Assembly: GCF_003576525.1 (NCBI RefSeq)
Contig: NZ_QWUA01000011.1
Span: 18,029-82,028 of the forward strand
Length of the DNA: 64,000 nt
Source: Rummeliibacillus sp. POC4
Lineage (GTDB): Bacteria; Bacillota; Bacilli; Bacillales_A; Planococcaceae
Direction of reading: 5' to 3'
The translations under genes were made by a program, and so were the position numbers. Below the pieces are notes generated by a model. It worked only from the letters and a program-made list of their open reading frames with translations, was not told the DNA's origin and did not search any database. This document shows, piece by piece, positions 16,617-27,033 of the stretch. Within the stretch, counting starts at the first letter, position 1, and each line of letters opens with the position of its first letter.

Positions 16617-17699
16617 ATGAGTCATCAAAATTTAGATCAACTTCGCGATCGAGTTGATGCATTAAACCTTGAAATTTTACGTTTGATTAATGAACGTGCA
16701 GAAGTGGTAGAAGAAATCGGTAAAGTAAAAGAGAAACAAGGTGTTAACCGTTATGATCCTCTTCGTGAGAGACATATGTTGAATCTATTGAAAGAGCATC
16801 ATCAAGGTCCATTAAGTCAGGGTACAGTTGAACACATTTTTAAAGAGATTTTCAAATCAGCATTAAAATTACAAGAAACAAATCAGAAAAAAGAATTATT
16901 AGTATCACGAAAACGTAAACCAGAAGATACAATTGTCAATGTTAATGGTGAACCTATAGGAAAGGGTAAACCTACATTTGTATTTGGACCATGTGCTGTT
17001 GAATCATATGAACAAACAGCAGCAGTAGCTGAATCTATTCAATCTAAAGGTCTAAAATTAATGCGTGGTGGAGCATATAAGCCTCGTACTTCACCATATG
17101 ACTTCCAAGGTTTAGGAGTAGAAGGATTAAAGATTTTAAAAGAAGTTGGTCAAAAATTCGGTTTAGGCATTGTTACTGAAATTGTTACACCATCTCATTT
17201 AGAAGAAGCATTAGACTACATCGATGTCATTCAAATCGGTGCAAGAAATATGCAAAACTTCGAATTATTAAAAGCTGCGGGCTCTGTTAATAAGCCAGTA
17301 TTATTAAAACGTGGTATAGCTGCAACAATCGACGAATTTATAAATGCAGCAGAATACATTATTTCAAAAGGTAATGATCAAATTATCCTTTGCGAACGTG
17401 GTATCCGTACTTATGAAAGAGCAACTCGAAATACATTAGATATTTCAGCTGTTCCAATTTTAAAACAAGAAACACATTTACCAGTCTTTGTCGATGTAAC
17501 ACACTCAACTGGTCGTCGTGATTTACTCCTACCATGTGCAAAAGCTGCAATCGCAATTGGGGCAGATGGCGTTATGGCGGAAGTTCACCCAGATCCAGCT
17601 GTTGCATTGTCTGATTCTCAACAACAAATGAGTATTCCACAATTTGACGATTTCTATGAAAAAATCCAAAGTTTTATGAAAAATTATCAAGTTCAATAA
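16617..17699 (+). CDS. aroA: Bifunctional chorismate mutase / DAHP synthase AroA
   Basis: This fusion enzyme makes 3-deoxy-D-arabino-heptulosonate 7-phosphate from PEP and erythrose 4-phosphate; the mutase domain also serves as sensor for feedback by chorismate and prephenate. Residues 1 to about 85 are an AroQ-type chorismate mutase ([20 protein letters not shown]), and about 105-355 the type Ib DAHP synthase, with GPCAVES at about 122-128, the [14 protein letters not shown] loop and VMAEVHPDP. The 360 residues match B. subtilis AroA (AroG). GAGGAG precedes the ATG. It lies directly before ccpA as in B. subtilis. Confidence 0.96.
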   Translation: MSHQNLDQLRDRVDALNLEILRLINERAEVVEEIGKVKEKQGVNRYDPLRERHMLNLLKEHHQGPLSQGTVEHIFKEIFKSALKLQETNQKKELLVSRKRKPEDTIVNVNGEPIGKGKPTFVFGPCAVESYEQTAAVAESIQSKGLKLMRGGAYKPRTSPYDFQGLGVEGLKILKEVGQKFGLGIVTEIVTPSHLEEALDYIDVIQIGARNMQNFELLKAAGSVNKPVLLKRGIAATIDEFINAAEYIISKGNDQIILCERGIRTYERATRNTLDISAVPILKQETHLPVFVDVTHSTGRRDLLLPCAKAAIAIGADGVMAEVHPDPAVALSDSQQQMSIPQFDDFYEKIQSFMKNYQVQ

Positions 17700-17713
17700 T
17701 TACTATGTAAAGT

Positions 17714-17748
17714 AAGTGGCGAATCGTTACTAGATTCGTCACTTTTAT
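17714..17748 (+). terminator. Terminator between aroA and ccpA
   Basis: AGTGGCGAATC pairs with GATTCGTCACT (one G-U) across a 7-base loop, followed by TTTTATTTT. Confidence 0.8.
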
Positions 17749-17815
17749 TTTGTTGAAAATCGCTTCCAATTTATCGTATCATTGAAATAAGATATGAAAA
17801 GAGAGGTGTCATCAA

Positions 17816-18814
17816 GTGACCGTAACAATTTATGATGTTGCTAGAGAGGCAAATGTTTCAATGGCAACTGTGTCTCGTGTTGTAAATGGTAATCCAAATG
17901 TTAAACCGACCACAAGAAAAAAAGTACTCGATGTTATTGCAAAATTAGAATATAGACCAAATGCGGTTGCTCGTGGCTTGGCAAGTAAGAAGACTACTAC
18001 AGTAGGCGTTATCATTCCAGATATTTCTAATATTTTTTATGCTGAATTAGCACGCGGAATTGAAGATATCGCTACAATGTATCGCTACAATATTATTCTT
18101 TCCAACTCTGACCAACGTGAAGAGAAAGAATTACAATTATTAGATAATATGTACGGCAAACAAGTTGATGGTATTGTCATGATGAGCGATCAAGTGAATG
18201 ATGAATTATTAAAGAAAATGAGTCATTCGCCAGTTCCGATTGTATTAGCAGGTTCTATCGATGAAACTCATCAAACACCATCTGTTAATATTGATTATTT
18301 GCAAGCTGCTTATGAAGCAGTTAAACATTTTATCGATAATGGACATAAACGAATCGCATATGTTTCTGGTCCATTTACATCTACTATTAACAAAAAATAC
18401 AAATTTGAAGGTTATAAAAAGGCCTTAGATGAAGCTGGTATTGAACTTGATGAAAATCTAGTAGTAGCTGCTGAGGATTCCTATGATAGTGGTCTGGAGG
18501 ACTTCAAAACATTAAATAGTTTACAAAACCCACCAACTGCATTTTTTGCAGGAAGTGATGAATTAGCAATTGGAATTATCCATGGTGCATTAGATTCAGG
18601 GAAAAAAGTTCCGGATGATTATGAAGTGATCAGTTTTGAAAACTCAAAACTTGCGCGGATGGTTCGTCCACAACTTACAAGTGTTGTTCTACCGCTTTAT
18701 GATATAGGTGCAGTATCAATGCGTTTACTAACAAAATATATGAATAAAGAACAAGTAGAAGAAGAAAACTTTATATTACCGCATCGTATTGAGGATCGAA
18801 GTTCTACAAAATAA
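17816..18814 (+). CDS. ccpA: Catabolite control protein CcpA
   Basis: CcpA is the LacI-family master regulator of carbon catabolite control; with seryl-phosphorylated HPr it binds cre sites. The helix-turn-helix is at about 4-23 ([18 protein letters not shown]), the hinge helix around [11 protein letters not shown], and the rest is the periplasmic-binding-protein-like core, 332 residues in all. The start is GTG 17816 with GAGAGGTG upstream. A weak promoter (TTGAAA, 18 bases, TATCAT) precedes it, so it may be read both alone and from aroA. A likely target in this window is the cre at citZ. Confidence 0.97.
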   Translation: MTVTIYDVAREANVSMATVSRVVNGNPNVKPTTRKKVLDVIAKLEYRPNAVARGLASKKTTTVGVIIPDISNIFYAELARGIEDIATMYRYNIILSNSDQREEKELQLLDNMYGKQVDGIVMMSDQVNDELLKKMSHSPVPIVLAGSIDETHQTPSVNIDYLQAAYEAVKHFIDNGHKRIAYVSGPFTSTINKKYKFEGYKKALDEAGIELDENLVVAAEDSYDSGLEDFKTLNSLQNPPTAFFAGSDELAIGIIHGALDSGKKVPDDYEVISFENSKLARMVRPQLTSVVLPLYDIGAVSMRLLTKYMNKEQVEEENFILPHRIEDRSSTK

Positions 18815-18818
18815 CTGA

Positions 18819-18869
18819 AAAACTGTTTCGTTTTCCATCTTAGAATGGGAAAGAAACAGTTTTTTTTTA
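18819..18869 (+). terminator. Terminator of ccpA, possibly bidirectional
   Basis: AAACTGTTTC/GAAACAGTTT plus an inner TTTTCCAT/ATGGGAAA stem is followed by nine T. The reverse strand also ends in T after the hairpin, so it may serve acuC. Confidence 0.85.
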
Positions 18870-18931
18870 TGTGAACGCTAGTATTCTCATTATAGTTTTA
18901 TAATATAATCAATGTATTATTTGGGCGATAT

Positions 18932-20128
18932 CTATATAAGTTCACTATTCTTTGAACGAATAGGAAGTAATGCTTTTTCTAATATTTGTTGGTTCTTTTC
19001 AGTTATTTCTGTTTTACGTGGAATGGGATCATATAGGTTCTCAGGATCCGTCCAAGTTGGTATTAACGTTACTGGTGATTCTTTTTGCCATTTATCAAGC
19101 CAAGCTTTTGGGAGATTTCCGGTGGGTAAAGCCTGATCGGTCATTTCCATCCAGATGAATGACCATGCGCGTGGAACCACTCTCCATATATCATATCCAC
19201 CACCGCCAACAGCAACCCACTTACCGTCACAATATTTGTGAGCAAGTTCATGTGCAAGTTTTGGAATCTCCTTATAGATATTCATAGTCCCATATAAGTG
19301 TGTTAAAGGATCTAAGTAGTGCGCATCTGCCCCATTTTGAGAAAGAATAACATCAGGCTTAAAATGATCTGTGATTTCCCGAAGTGCTGTTGTATATACT
19401 TCTAAGAAGGATTCATCTTCCGTGAAGGCATCTATAGGGAAGTTAAAGGATGTCCCATATCCTTTTCCACTGCCTCTTTCAGTGATTGTCCCGGTCCCTG
19501 GAAATAGATAGCGACCAGTTTCATGAATAGATACAGTACAAACATTTGGTTCATCGTAAAAACTCCATTGAACCCCATCACCGTGATGTGCATCTGTATC
19601 AATATATAAGACACGTGCATTGTATTTTTTTTGCATGTATTTGATAGCAACCGTACTATCATTATATATACAAAATCCTGAAGCTCGTCCTTTAAAACCG
19701 TGATGGAGCCCACCTCCAAGATTTAATGCATGTTCTGATAGTCCTTGCATGACATAATCGCATGCAGTAAGTGTGGCTCCTACAATTTTTGCACTTGCTT
19801 CATGCATATTCGGAAAAATGGGCGTATCTTCTGTTCCAATTCCAAAAGGTTCTCCTTGTTTTTCGGTAAGTTTTCCATGACCAGCCATTTTAACAGCATT
19901 TATATACCGAATATCATGTCCTAGAAGAAGCTCTTCTTCTGTAGTATTACGCGGTTTAACAATATTTGATGGATTAAGCGCATTTATACTAGTCAGAAGG
20001 TCAATCGTTAGTTCCAAACGTTTTTGATTAAATGGGTGTGTATCTGAAAATTTATAGTCTAGTTGTTCTGGTGAATATATAAAAACAGCTTTATTTATAG
20101 ACGATTGATACCCGGCATATTTGGCCAT
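18932..20128 (-). CDS. acuC: AcuC, histone-deacetylase-like acetoin utilization protein
   Basis: AcuC is a zinc deacetylase of the arginase/HDAC fold that reverses AcuA acetylation of acetyl-CoA synthetase in B. subtilis. The active-site strings LHHGFKGRASGFCIYND (about 141-157) and YIDTDAHHGDGVQ (175-187) are intact, as are the later GADAHYLDPL and GGGGYD. The 398 residues are normal. The only usable start, ATG 20128, lies 34 bases inside acuB, so the two are translationally coupled. It is the third gene of acuA-acuB-acuC, next to ccpA as in B. subtilis, where the operon is under CcpA control. Confidence 0.95.
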   Translation of the reverse strand: MAKYAGYQSSINKAVFIYSPEQLDYKFSDTHPFNQKRLELTIDLLTSINALNPSNIVKPRNTTEEELLLGHDIRYINAVKMAGHGKLTEKQGEPFGIGTEDTPIFPNMHEASAKIVGATLTACDYVMQGLSEHALNLGGGLHHGFKGRASGFCIYNDSTVAIKYMQKKYNARVLYIDTDAHHGDGVQWSFYDEPNVCTVSIHETGRYLFPGTGTITERGSGKGYGTSFNFPIDAFTEDESFLEVYTTALREITDHFKPDVILSQNGADAHYLDPLTHLYGTMNIYKEIPKLAHELAHKYCDGKWVAVGGGGYDIWRVVPRAWSFIWMEMTDQALPTGNLPKAWLDKWQKESPVTLIPTWTDPENLYDPIPRKTEITEKNQQILEKALLPIRSKNSELI

Positions 20129-20745
20129 AACACATCAAATCCTTCCTTGCGTAAATCATCGATTATTGGAAGTGGATTCATGACTTTTACTCGAATTGAG
20201 AGAATCCTTTTTTCTTCATGTTGAGAGTCAGGATAGACGAGTACACTCAAAATGCTTGCATGATGTTTTGTAAAAACTTTTGTAACATCATGTAGTGTAC
20301 CGGCTTGATCATTAACGCGAATTTCAATTTGAGAGCTGGGCCTAGTGGCGCCGGTTATTTCGATATATGTGTACAATAAGTCATTAGTAGTTACAATACC
20401 TACTAATTTTCCTCCGCTTACAACGGGTAGGCATCCTATTCGATTTTCATAAAAAATTAATGCTGTTTCTTCTACAAAATCAAGTGGATGACAAACTATA
20501 GGATTTGTAATCATCAATTTTTCTAAATTTTGTTCGTATATATTTTCTACAGTTTTTTTTACTAGGGGAGAGGGAAGTGCATTTTTTAAATCTCTTTCAG
20601 TTAATAACCCAACTAAATTATTTTCGTCATTAACAATTGGTAAATGGCGAATTTTATTTGCTCTCATAATTCTTAGTGCATCTTTAATCGTATTATCTGA
20701 TTTCAATGTAAAAATCTTTGTTTTCATTATTTCCTCGATTAACAT
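20095..20745 (-). CDS. acuB: AcuB, CBS-pair and ACT domain regulator
   Basis: A 216-residue cytoplasmic protein with two CBS domains (about 1-60 and 70-130; IRHLPIVND and IGCLPVVSGGKLVGIVTTNDLL mark them) and a C-terminal ACT domain from about 140 (EIRVNDQAGTLHDVT). The combination is diagnostic for AcuB, which is needed for acetoin and butanediol use; its exact role is not known, though CBS domains usually bind adenylates. ATG 20745 has GAAGGGGTGG before it; the longer frame to 20772 would begin before that site. It lies between acuA and acuC. Confidence 0.93.
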   Translation of the reverse strand: MLIEEIMKTKIFTLKSDNTIKDALRIMRANKIRHLPIVNDENNLVGLLTERDLKNALPSPLVKKTVENIYEQNLEKLMITNPIVCHPLDFVEETALIFYENRIGCLPVVSGGKLVGIVTTNDLLYTYIEITGATRPSSQIEIRVNDQAGTLHDVTKVFTKHHASILSVLVYPDSQHEEKRILSIRVKVMNPLPIIDDLRKEGFDVLWPNMPGINRL

Positions 20746-20772
20746 TAGATCCACCCCTTCATTGAAGATCAA

Positions 20773-21405
20773 TCAATTCATATAACGATTCATAATACGT
20801 AATTGGTCGAATTTTTTGATAGACTTTTGATCAACACGTTTCCCAATCCTAACCATTAAGCAATTAGCGGGATGGGAGGAAATCTCAGGATCATCTGTTG
20901 CCGCGACTTCCAATCCTCCTGCCTGCATCATTTTTTCCATAACTTTTCGGTATTGCCAGACATTCAATCCAGTTCTTTTTAAGTCCCAATGCCAATAATA
21001 TTCTGTTGTAATGACAATATAATCCTCCATAGCATCATCCATCATTGCTACTTGTAAAATGCTTTTTCCTACACCTGTTCCACGAAATTCGGGGGCAACC
21101 TCTATAGCACCTAATTCTAATAGATTCTCCATATTGCCTTCTGACCAACGCTCGAGAGGATCAGGATAAAGAAAAGTTGCATATGCAATGATTGTGTCAT
21201 TTAATCTTGCAATAATCATTCGTCCCTCTGGAAGCTTCGAAATTTCTATAATGGCAGCAAATTGTTGCTGAGGTATTCTAAAAGCGGTCAAACCTTCATG
21301 GAATTTGAGTCTTTGAAGCACATTGGTTGGTACTGGGCCTTCCACTAAAATCGTTCCGTTGGGGATTTCAATTTTTTTTGAATTATATTTTCGCAGATGC
21401 TCCAT
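20773..21405 (-). CDS. acuA: AcuA, GNAT protein acetyltransferase
   Basis: AcuA acetylates, and so inactivates, acetyl-CoA synthetase in B. subtilis. The GNAT acetyl-CoA loop is in IEVAPEFRGTGVGKSIL, where RGTGVG is the Q/RxxGxG/A motif. The 210 residues equal the B. subtilis length. AAGGA precedes the ATG. It is the first gene of the operon; a TATAAT lies about 30 bases upstream on this strand, but no clear -35 or cre site was found. The acsA target gene is not in this window. Confidence 0.94.
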   Translation of the reverse strand: MEHLRKYNSKKIEIPNGTILVEGPVPTNVLQRLKFHEGLTAFRIPQQQFAAIIEISKLPEGRMIIARLNDTIIAYATFLYPDPLERWSEGNMENLLELGAIEVAPEFRGTGVGKSILQVAMMDDAMEDYIVITTEYYWHWDLKRTGLNVWQYRKVMEKMMQAGGLEVAATDDPEISSHPANCLMVRIGKRVDQKSIKKFDQLRIMNRYMN

Positions 21406-21571
21406 ATATCCACATCCTTATTTTACTGTTTTAATTCATTATACATGAGTAAAGTAGAAAAAAACTTCACAAATGAGAATATTTTGTGTACTTGTGTTGC
21501 TTCGCTAATCGTTGTAAATGAGTAGAATGCCTATTTGACTTTTCATCCACACTGCCAATTCATAAGAAAAG

Positions 21572-21613
21572 AAGGACATTACATATTAGTCGTTTAAAAT
21601 ATGTAATGTCCTT
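21572..21613 (-). terminator. Terminator of the PBP gene
   Basis: A perfect 16-bp stem (AAGGACATTACATATT) with a 10-base loop; on the minus strand it is followed by CTTTTCTT. Confidence 0.8.
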
Positions 21614-21648
21614 CGGATTGTGCTTATTTAATTGCTTTCTTTTAACAA

Positions 21649-23517
21649 TTATTGACCGTCTTCTTCAGGTTTAGGATTTACATTATTGTTACCACCGTTG
21701 GCTCCTGTGCCACCTGAGTTATTTGAATTTCCGGATCCATTTGAATTTCCATCTGAATTGCCCGATCCGTTTGAATTTCCGGATCCATTTGAATTATTTG
21801 ACCCGTTTGAGTTATTATTACCGGAATTATTATTAGAATTACCGGCATTGTTATTGGATTGGTTTGAGTTATTCGAGTTGTTTGAGCTATTCGAATTTCC
21901 AGGTCTGTTAGAATTACTACTATTGTTAGCGTTAGTGTTATTAGATCTAGAATTATTTTGTTTTTCCTTCTCTTTTTCTTTTTCTTTTTCTTTCTCTTTT
22001 TTCTCTTTTTCTTTTGCACCAAATAGTTTTGAATAGTCTCCACCAAATGGACTTAACATTTTTTGTTTAAAGGCATTCGATAAACCGCCTCCAGAAAATG
22101 CTGTTTCAGCACCAGGTAGCATTACATTCGCGTTGAATAAATCTGTTCTTGCATTTCCTGAGCATGCATTTGTAAGAGCATTACCTGTTATGCCACAGAA
22201 CGTTTGGCTAACAACGCCAGCAGGTTGTGTGAATGTTTTACCATTAGCAGTAGCTAATTTTGGATTTGTATCGTAAACTGCATTCATCAATCTTGCCCAT
22301 AGAAGGTTTATCCGTGTACTTGGTTGACCGTAAACACCATTAGCTTGGTATAACGTTTTAGGTTGGTCATACCCCATCCAAACACCTAAAGAAATATCTG
22401 GGTTGTAACCGACTAACCATACGTCTTTATATTCTTGAGATGTACCGGTTTTTGCGGCGAAATCTGCTCGGAATTTTAAATTGCTATTCGCGGTTGTACC
22501 TGTACCTTGTTTTAATACATCACGTAGCATATCTGTTGTGATATAAGATGTTTGTTTACTATAAACAGTTTTAGATTTCACTTTATGTTTATAGACTGTC
22601 TTACCGTTGCTATCTACAATTTTAGAAATCATATAAGCATCAACAAATTTGCCTCCATTTGCAAATGTTGCATATGCATTTGTGTTTTCTTCAATTGTGA
22701 CACCATTTCTTAAAGCACCGATAGAAGTTGCATAGTTTGTGTAATCACTATCATCTAAACTTGTAAAGCCATTTCTTCTTAATAATCCAGCGGGTCTGTG
22801 GTTAATGATTTGTGCATACAACCGAATAGCTGGTAAGTTTTGAGAATCTTTTAAAGCCTCGCGAGCTGATATTAAGCCACGTTCATCTGTTTCAGTATAG
22901 TTAGAAGGTGACCATCCATTTATGCTGAATTTAACGTCTGCTACAGGGCTACCCGCACCGATGACACCATATTGAATGGCAGGTGCATAGACAAGTAAAG
23001 GTTTCATAGTAGAGCCGTTTGAGCGTTTTGCTTGTGTAGCGTGATTCGTAGCCTCTAATTTATGGTCTCTACCACCGACAAAACTTAAAATTTTACCTGT
23101 CTTATTTTCGATGACGATACTACCGACTTGAACTGGATCAGGAACATTCGTTACTTTACCCGTTTCAGAATCTGTCACTTGTTTAGTGAAAGTTGCACCA
23201 TAATATGGGAAATTATCTTTTACCTTTTGCATCGTATCATACATTTTTTTATCAATAGTTGAGTATATCTTATATCCTTTTGAACGTAATTCACGATCTG
23301 CAAGGATTTTATATTTTTCTTTCAGTTTAGCTTCATGGGATAAACGATCAACATCAATGCCATCTTTTTTAGCTAGAATCTTAGCCATAATCTCTTTTGC
23401 ACGATTTTCAATTTCATATGTTACATATGGATATTTTTCTTCAGGACGAACTTCTGGTTTACGGAAATCCTTTTTAATGTTGTATTTTAAAGCTTTCTTA
23501 TATTGTTTTTTTTTTTT
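21649..23517 (-). pseudogene. Class A PBP, downstream part: transpeptidase domain and Asn-rich tail
   Basis: This is the continuation, in the same frame, of the gene half at 23518-24381, starting right after an in-frame TAA. It encodes the penicillin-binding transpeptidase domain with all three motifs: SxxK (STMK, residues 126-129 counted from ATG 23388), SQN (182-184) and KTGT (313-316). The tail of about 130 residues is Lys/Glu-rich, then Asn/Ser/Gly-rich low-complexity, as in other Gram-positive PBP1 proteins. There is no membrane anchor or signal peptide. ATG 23388 has only a poor AAAGAG at close spacing, so independent translation is doubtful. The intact motifs suggest a recent break or a sequence error. 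Confidence 0.8.
21686..21960 (-). repeat. Low-complexity Asn/Ser/Gly coding tail of the PBP
   Basis: Imperfect repeats of GGATCC-ATTTGAATTTCC type encode SNGSGNSNGSGNS-like units. The reverse strand is open through it only as a side effect. Confidence 0.75.
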
Positions 23518-23519
23518 TT
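23506..23519. repeat. Homopolymer of 14 T (A on the coding strand) at the PBP break
   Basis: The run begins within the TAA stop codon on the minus strand (GGT TAA AAA...). Such a tract is a hotspot for replication slippage, transcript slippage and sequencing errors. Confidence 0.95.
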
Positions 23520-24381
23520 AACCTGTTTCATGCATACGATATAAAACCGTCTTCATTCTGTTAATGCCAAGTTTTAAATTATCTGCGTCTTTCAGTTTTC
23601 CGCTTTGTGTAAAAGGTGTATAGGCATAAGGAGATTGTGGAATCCCCGCGATATAAGCAGATTGTGCAAGATTTAGGTCTTTCGCACTTTTATTAAAAAG
23701 TCCTTCAGCAGCTGTCTCAACACCAGCAATATTACGCCCACTTGCATTTCTACCATAAGGAATAACGTTTAAATAAGCTTCCAAAATCTCGTCTTTGGTC
23801 ATAAAGTGTTCTAAACGCATAGCTAAGAGTAATTCTTTTGCTTTTCGTTCATAAGAAACTTCATTGGTCAAAACTTGGTTTTTTATTAATTGTTGTGTCA
23901 ATGTGGAACCACCAGTTTGAGTATTGGAGTTACTCACATCTTGCAAAATCCCACGTACGACTGCTTTAGGTACAATTCCGTTATGTTGATAAAAGTACTC
24001 GTCTTCAGTGGCTAATACTGCATTGATGACATTAGGTGATACTTTTTTTAATGTTGTCTCCTGTCTTTCTAAGTCTGTCCTCATTTTCCCTAGATACTTA
24101 TTACTAGCGAAATAGAGGGTACTCGTTTCTTCGTAGTTAAAAATTGTGTTACGCATTTCAGTCTTGGGACGTAATGGTTCGTCTTTTACAAGCGAAGCGA
24201 AGTAACCAGCACCGATTGAACCAACAAAAACAAATCCCATTGAAACAAATAGTATAAAGATTAAAACTAAATTCCAAGCGACACTCGAAGTAATGCGGAA
24301 ATATTTCATCCATGTGGTTTTTGATAATTCATCAATTTTTTGATTTATATTGGCTATCCATTCTTTCATCTTTTTGATCAC
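23518..24381 (-). CDS. Class A penicillin-binding protein, upstream part: anchor and GT51 glycosyltransferase
   Basis: The 287 residues contain a membrane anchor (about 35-60) and a complete GT51 peptidoglycan glycosyltransferase domain: catalytic EDEYFYQHNG at 126-135, GGSTLTQQ at 157-164, RKAKE at 179-183 and LNVIPYG near 205. It ends at TAA in a position where PBP1A proteins continue into the transpeptidase domain, which follows in frame at 21649-23517. The start is GTG 24381 with only a weak site. An AAAGGAGG at 24455-24462 instead precedes a 12-codon ATG frame (24438) that is in phase but ends at TAG before the GTG. As it stands it could make a membrane-bound monofunctional glycosyltransferase. 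Confidence 0.8.
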   Translation of the reverse strand: MIKKMKEWIANINQKIDELSKTTWMKYFRITSSVAWNLVLIFILFVSMGFVFVGSIGAGYFASLVKDEPLRPKTEMRNTIFNYEETSTLYFASNKYLGKMRTDLERQETTLKKVSPNVINAVLATEDEYFYQHNGIVPKAVVRGILQDVSNSNTQTGGSTLTQQLIKNQVLTNEVSYERKAKELLLAMRLEHFMTKDEILEAYLNVIPYGRNASGRNIAGVETAAEGLFNKSAKDLNLAQSAYIAGIPQSPYAYTPFTQSGKLKDADNLKLGINRMKTVLYRMHETG

Positions 24382-24767
24382 TCGACCAATGTCAAAACTC
24401 TAAATCTCTATATAAATATATAAAGATTGATGATGCATTTTTGACAGAAGCCTACCTCCTTTAAATGTTTTCAATGAAATAACCATTGTTGCATCCATCA
24501 ATGATTTTTCTATACAGTTATTATTGTTTTAGAAGAATGCTAATTCTATGATGTTTTGTCATATGATTAATAGCTAAGCCATTAATCATCATGAAGCTAA
24601 TTGAATGTAAAATAGAAATATAGCAATATTGATATATTTGTTATATGTTCAGATTTTACATATTCTGTTGCAATTATTCCTTTCTACAACAGCGTTATTT
24701 AAGCACTTTTTTCTGAAGATAACTATACTTTCAAAATTTTTTTGAATAACCTTCTAAAATATTGTCT

Positions 24768-24778
24768 ATTATACCATA
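24768..24778 (-). promoter_or_regulatory. Possible extended -10 promoter for the PBP gene
   Basis: On the minus strand TGGTATAAT is an extended -10 match without a convincing -35. It lies 387 bases before the PBP start; the stretch 24463-24767 between is AT-rich and shows nothing else. Confidence 0.35.
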
Positions 24779-24804
24779 ATACGAAATGACAATAATAATA
24801 CTTA

Positions 24805-24832
24805 TTGACAACTACTTAAAATGAAGTACAAT
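24805..24832 (+). promoter_or_regulatory. Sigma-A promoter of tyrS
   Basis: A perfect TTGACA, 16 bases, TACAAT, just upstream of the T-box leader. Confidence 0.8.
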
Positions 24833-24839
24833 AGTCATT

Positions 24840-25076
24840 AATATAGTTTTCTTGCGTTGAACGATGCGCAGTAGTGATCCTATTCCCTGTATAGAGAGCT
24901 AGCGGTTGGTGAAAGCTAGTCAAAGTATGGACGCGAATTACACATCTGGAGCGAGAACGTAGCCGCTGCGATAAAGCGATTGAAGCGGAAGAAAAGTATT
25001 TTCTTCAAGCTGGGTGGTACCGCGTTAAATTTGACATTAACGTCCCTGCACATAGTTGTGTAGGGGCGTTTTTATT
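24840..25076 (+). ncRNA. T-box riboswitch leader of tyrS (tyrosine specifier)
   Basis: The leader contains the T-box sequence GGGTGGTACCGCG at about 25012-25024 and a terminator hairpin at 25039-25076 (AACGTCCCTGCACA/TGTGTAGGGGCGTT then TTTTTA). A TAC tyrosine codon at 24939-24941, in the context GAATTACACATC, fits the specifier loop. Uncharged tRNA-Tyr should pair with the specifier and T-box and favour the antiterminator, so tyrS is turned on in tyrosine starvation. The specifier identity agrees with the downstream gene. Confidence 0.95.
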
Positions 25077-25139
25077 TTCATTTATAAGTTCTAGGAGACC
25101 TAGCTGCAGAAATCAAAAAAATTTGAGGAGGAAATTTAA

Positions 25140-26408
<1,269 letters not shown>

Positions 26409-26454
26409 GTCGTTATAGAATTTATGCCTTATAGATAGTTGTCCGTTTTTTTTA

Positions 26455-26500
26455 AGGTGGCTTAAAGGGAGTTTTTATTACCTTTAAGTCACTTTTTATA
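26455..26500 (+). terminator. Terminator of tyrS
   Basis: GTGGCTTAAAGG pairs with CCTTTAAGTCAC (one G-U) over a 12-base loop, then TTTTTATATTT. Confidence 0.8.
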
Positions 26501-26607
26501 TTTAAAAATTAAAACGAAGGATCAAAATTCAAGCAAAACAAAATGTGGGATGTCAGTGGAGGAGTATTAGATAAAGAAAGTATGCATATTGTCTAGGTTA
26601 ACGGATA

Positions 26608-26856
26608 TTATAAGCTTTTTAGTCTTTCAATGATCTTCATTGCATTATTAGGGTCATATCCAAGTACCCATGCATCATTAATGCATGTTTGTGGGGCACC
26701 CAGGCGCCCTGTCTTTTCCATCAAAAATTGAGCTATATTAGGATCGTTGTGAATATTGACCACTTTAAAGTCTATATTTTGTTCTTTTAAGAAATTTTTC
26801 ATTAATTCGCAATAGCCACAGTTCGTTGTTGAATATACTGTTACATTTAATTCCAT
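26608..26856 (-). CDS. Glutaredoxin-like protein
   Basis: An 82-residue glutaredoxin-fold protein with redox motif CGYC (Cys 13 and Cys 16) after the first strand (VTVYSTTN), and GAPQTCIND in the place of the usual cis-proline TVP loop, with an additional cysteine. It is cytoplasmic. ATG 26856 follows AAAGGGGA; the longer frame has no site. It is divergent from the CstR-like gene and its predicted promoter carries an operator-like site shared with that gene, which suggests a role in persulfide or low-molecular-weight thiol chemistry. The substrate is not known; bacilliredoxins are a separate family. Confidence 0.8.
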   Translation of the reverse strand: MELNVTVYSTTNCGYCELMKNFLKEQNIDFKVVNIHNDPNIAQFLMEKTGRLGAPQTCINDAWVLGYDPNNAMKIIERLKSL

Positions 26857-26912
26857 AAAAATATTCCCCTTTCCTTGAAATAAATAATGCATATACATTT
26901 CATTTTAAGAAC

Positions 26913-26941
26913 AATATACTATTAGGGGTATTGAAATGCAA
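26913..26941 (-). promoter_or_regulatory. Predicted promoter of the glutaredoxin-like gene
   Basis: On the minus strand TTGCAT, exactly 17 bases, TATATT. The spacer contains the operator-like ATACCCCTAATAGTAT. Confidence 0.6.
26916..26931. promoter_or_regulatory. CstR-type operator-like site 1
   Basis: ATACTATTAGGGGTAT: an AT-flanked G tract with partial dyad symmetry, inside the spacer of the minus-strand promoter. It matches site 2 at 13 of the first 16 positions or so and resembles the G/C tract plus AT arms of CsoR/CstR operators. Confidence 0.5.
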
Positions 26942-26965
26942 AGTATTTATTTCCTATCTCAATTC

Positions 26966-26994
26966 TTGACATAATACTATAAGGGGGATAATAT
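26966..26994 (+). promoter_or_regulatory. Predicted promoter of the CstR-like gene
   Basis: TTGACA, exactly 17 bases, TAATAT, 40 bases upstream of the coding start. The spacer contains operator-like site 2. Confidence 0.7.
26974..26990. promoter_or_regulatory. CstR-type operator-like site 2
   Basis: ATACTATAAGGGGGATA lies between the -35 and -10 of the plus-strand promoter; binding there would block RNA polymerase. It repeats the pattern of site 1 in direct orientation. Confidence 0.5.
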
Positions 26995-27033
26995 CGGTAC
27001 GAGTTATACATAAAGTTTGTAAGGGGTGAACAT

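Noticed and set aside
21406..21560. Search for a cre site at the acuABC promoter
   Set aside because: No sequence with TGnAAnCG was found on either strand, though CcpA control is known in B. subtilis.
21678..22046. Open frames on both strands across the PBP Asn/Ser tail
   Set aside because: They are side effects of low-complexity DNA coding for the PBP tail.
23506..23520. Frameshift or programmed slippage as the cause of the PBP split
   Set aside because: Both halves are in the same frame, and the TAA stays whatever the number of A in the run, so slippage neither explains nor repairs the break.
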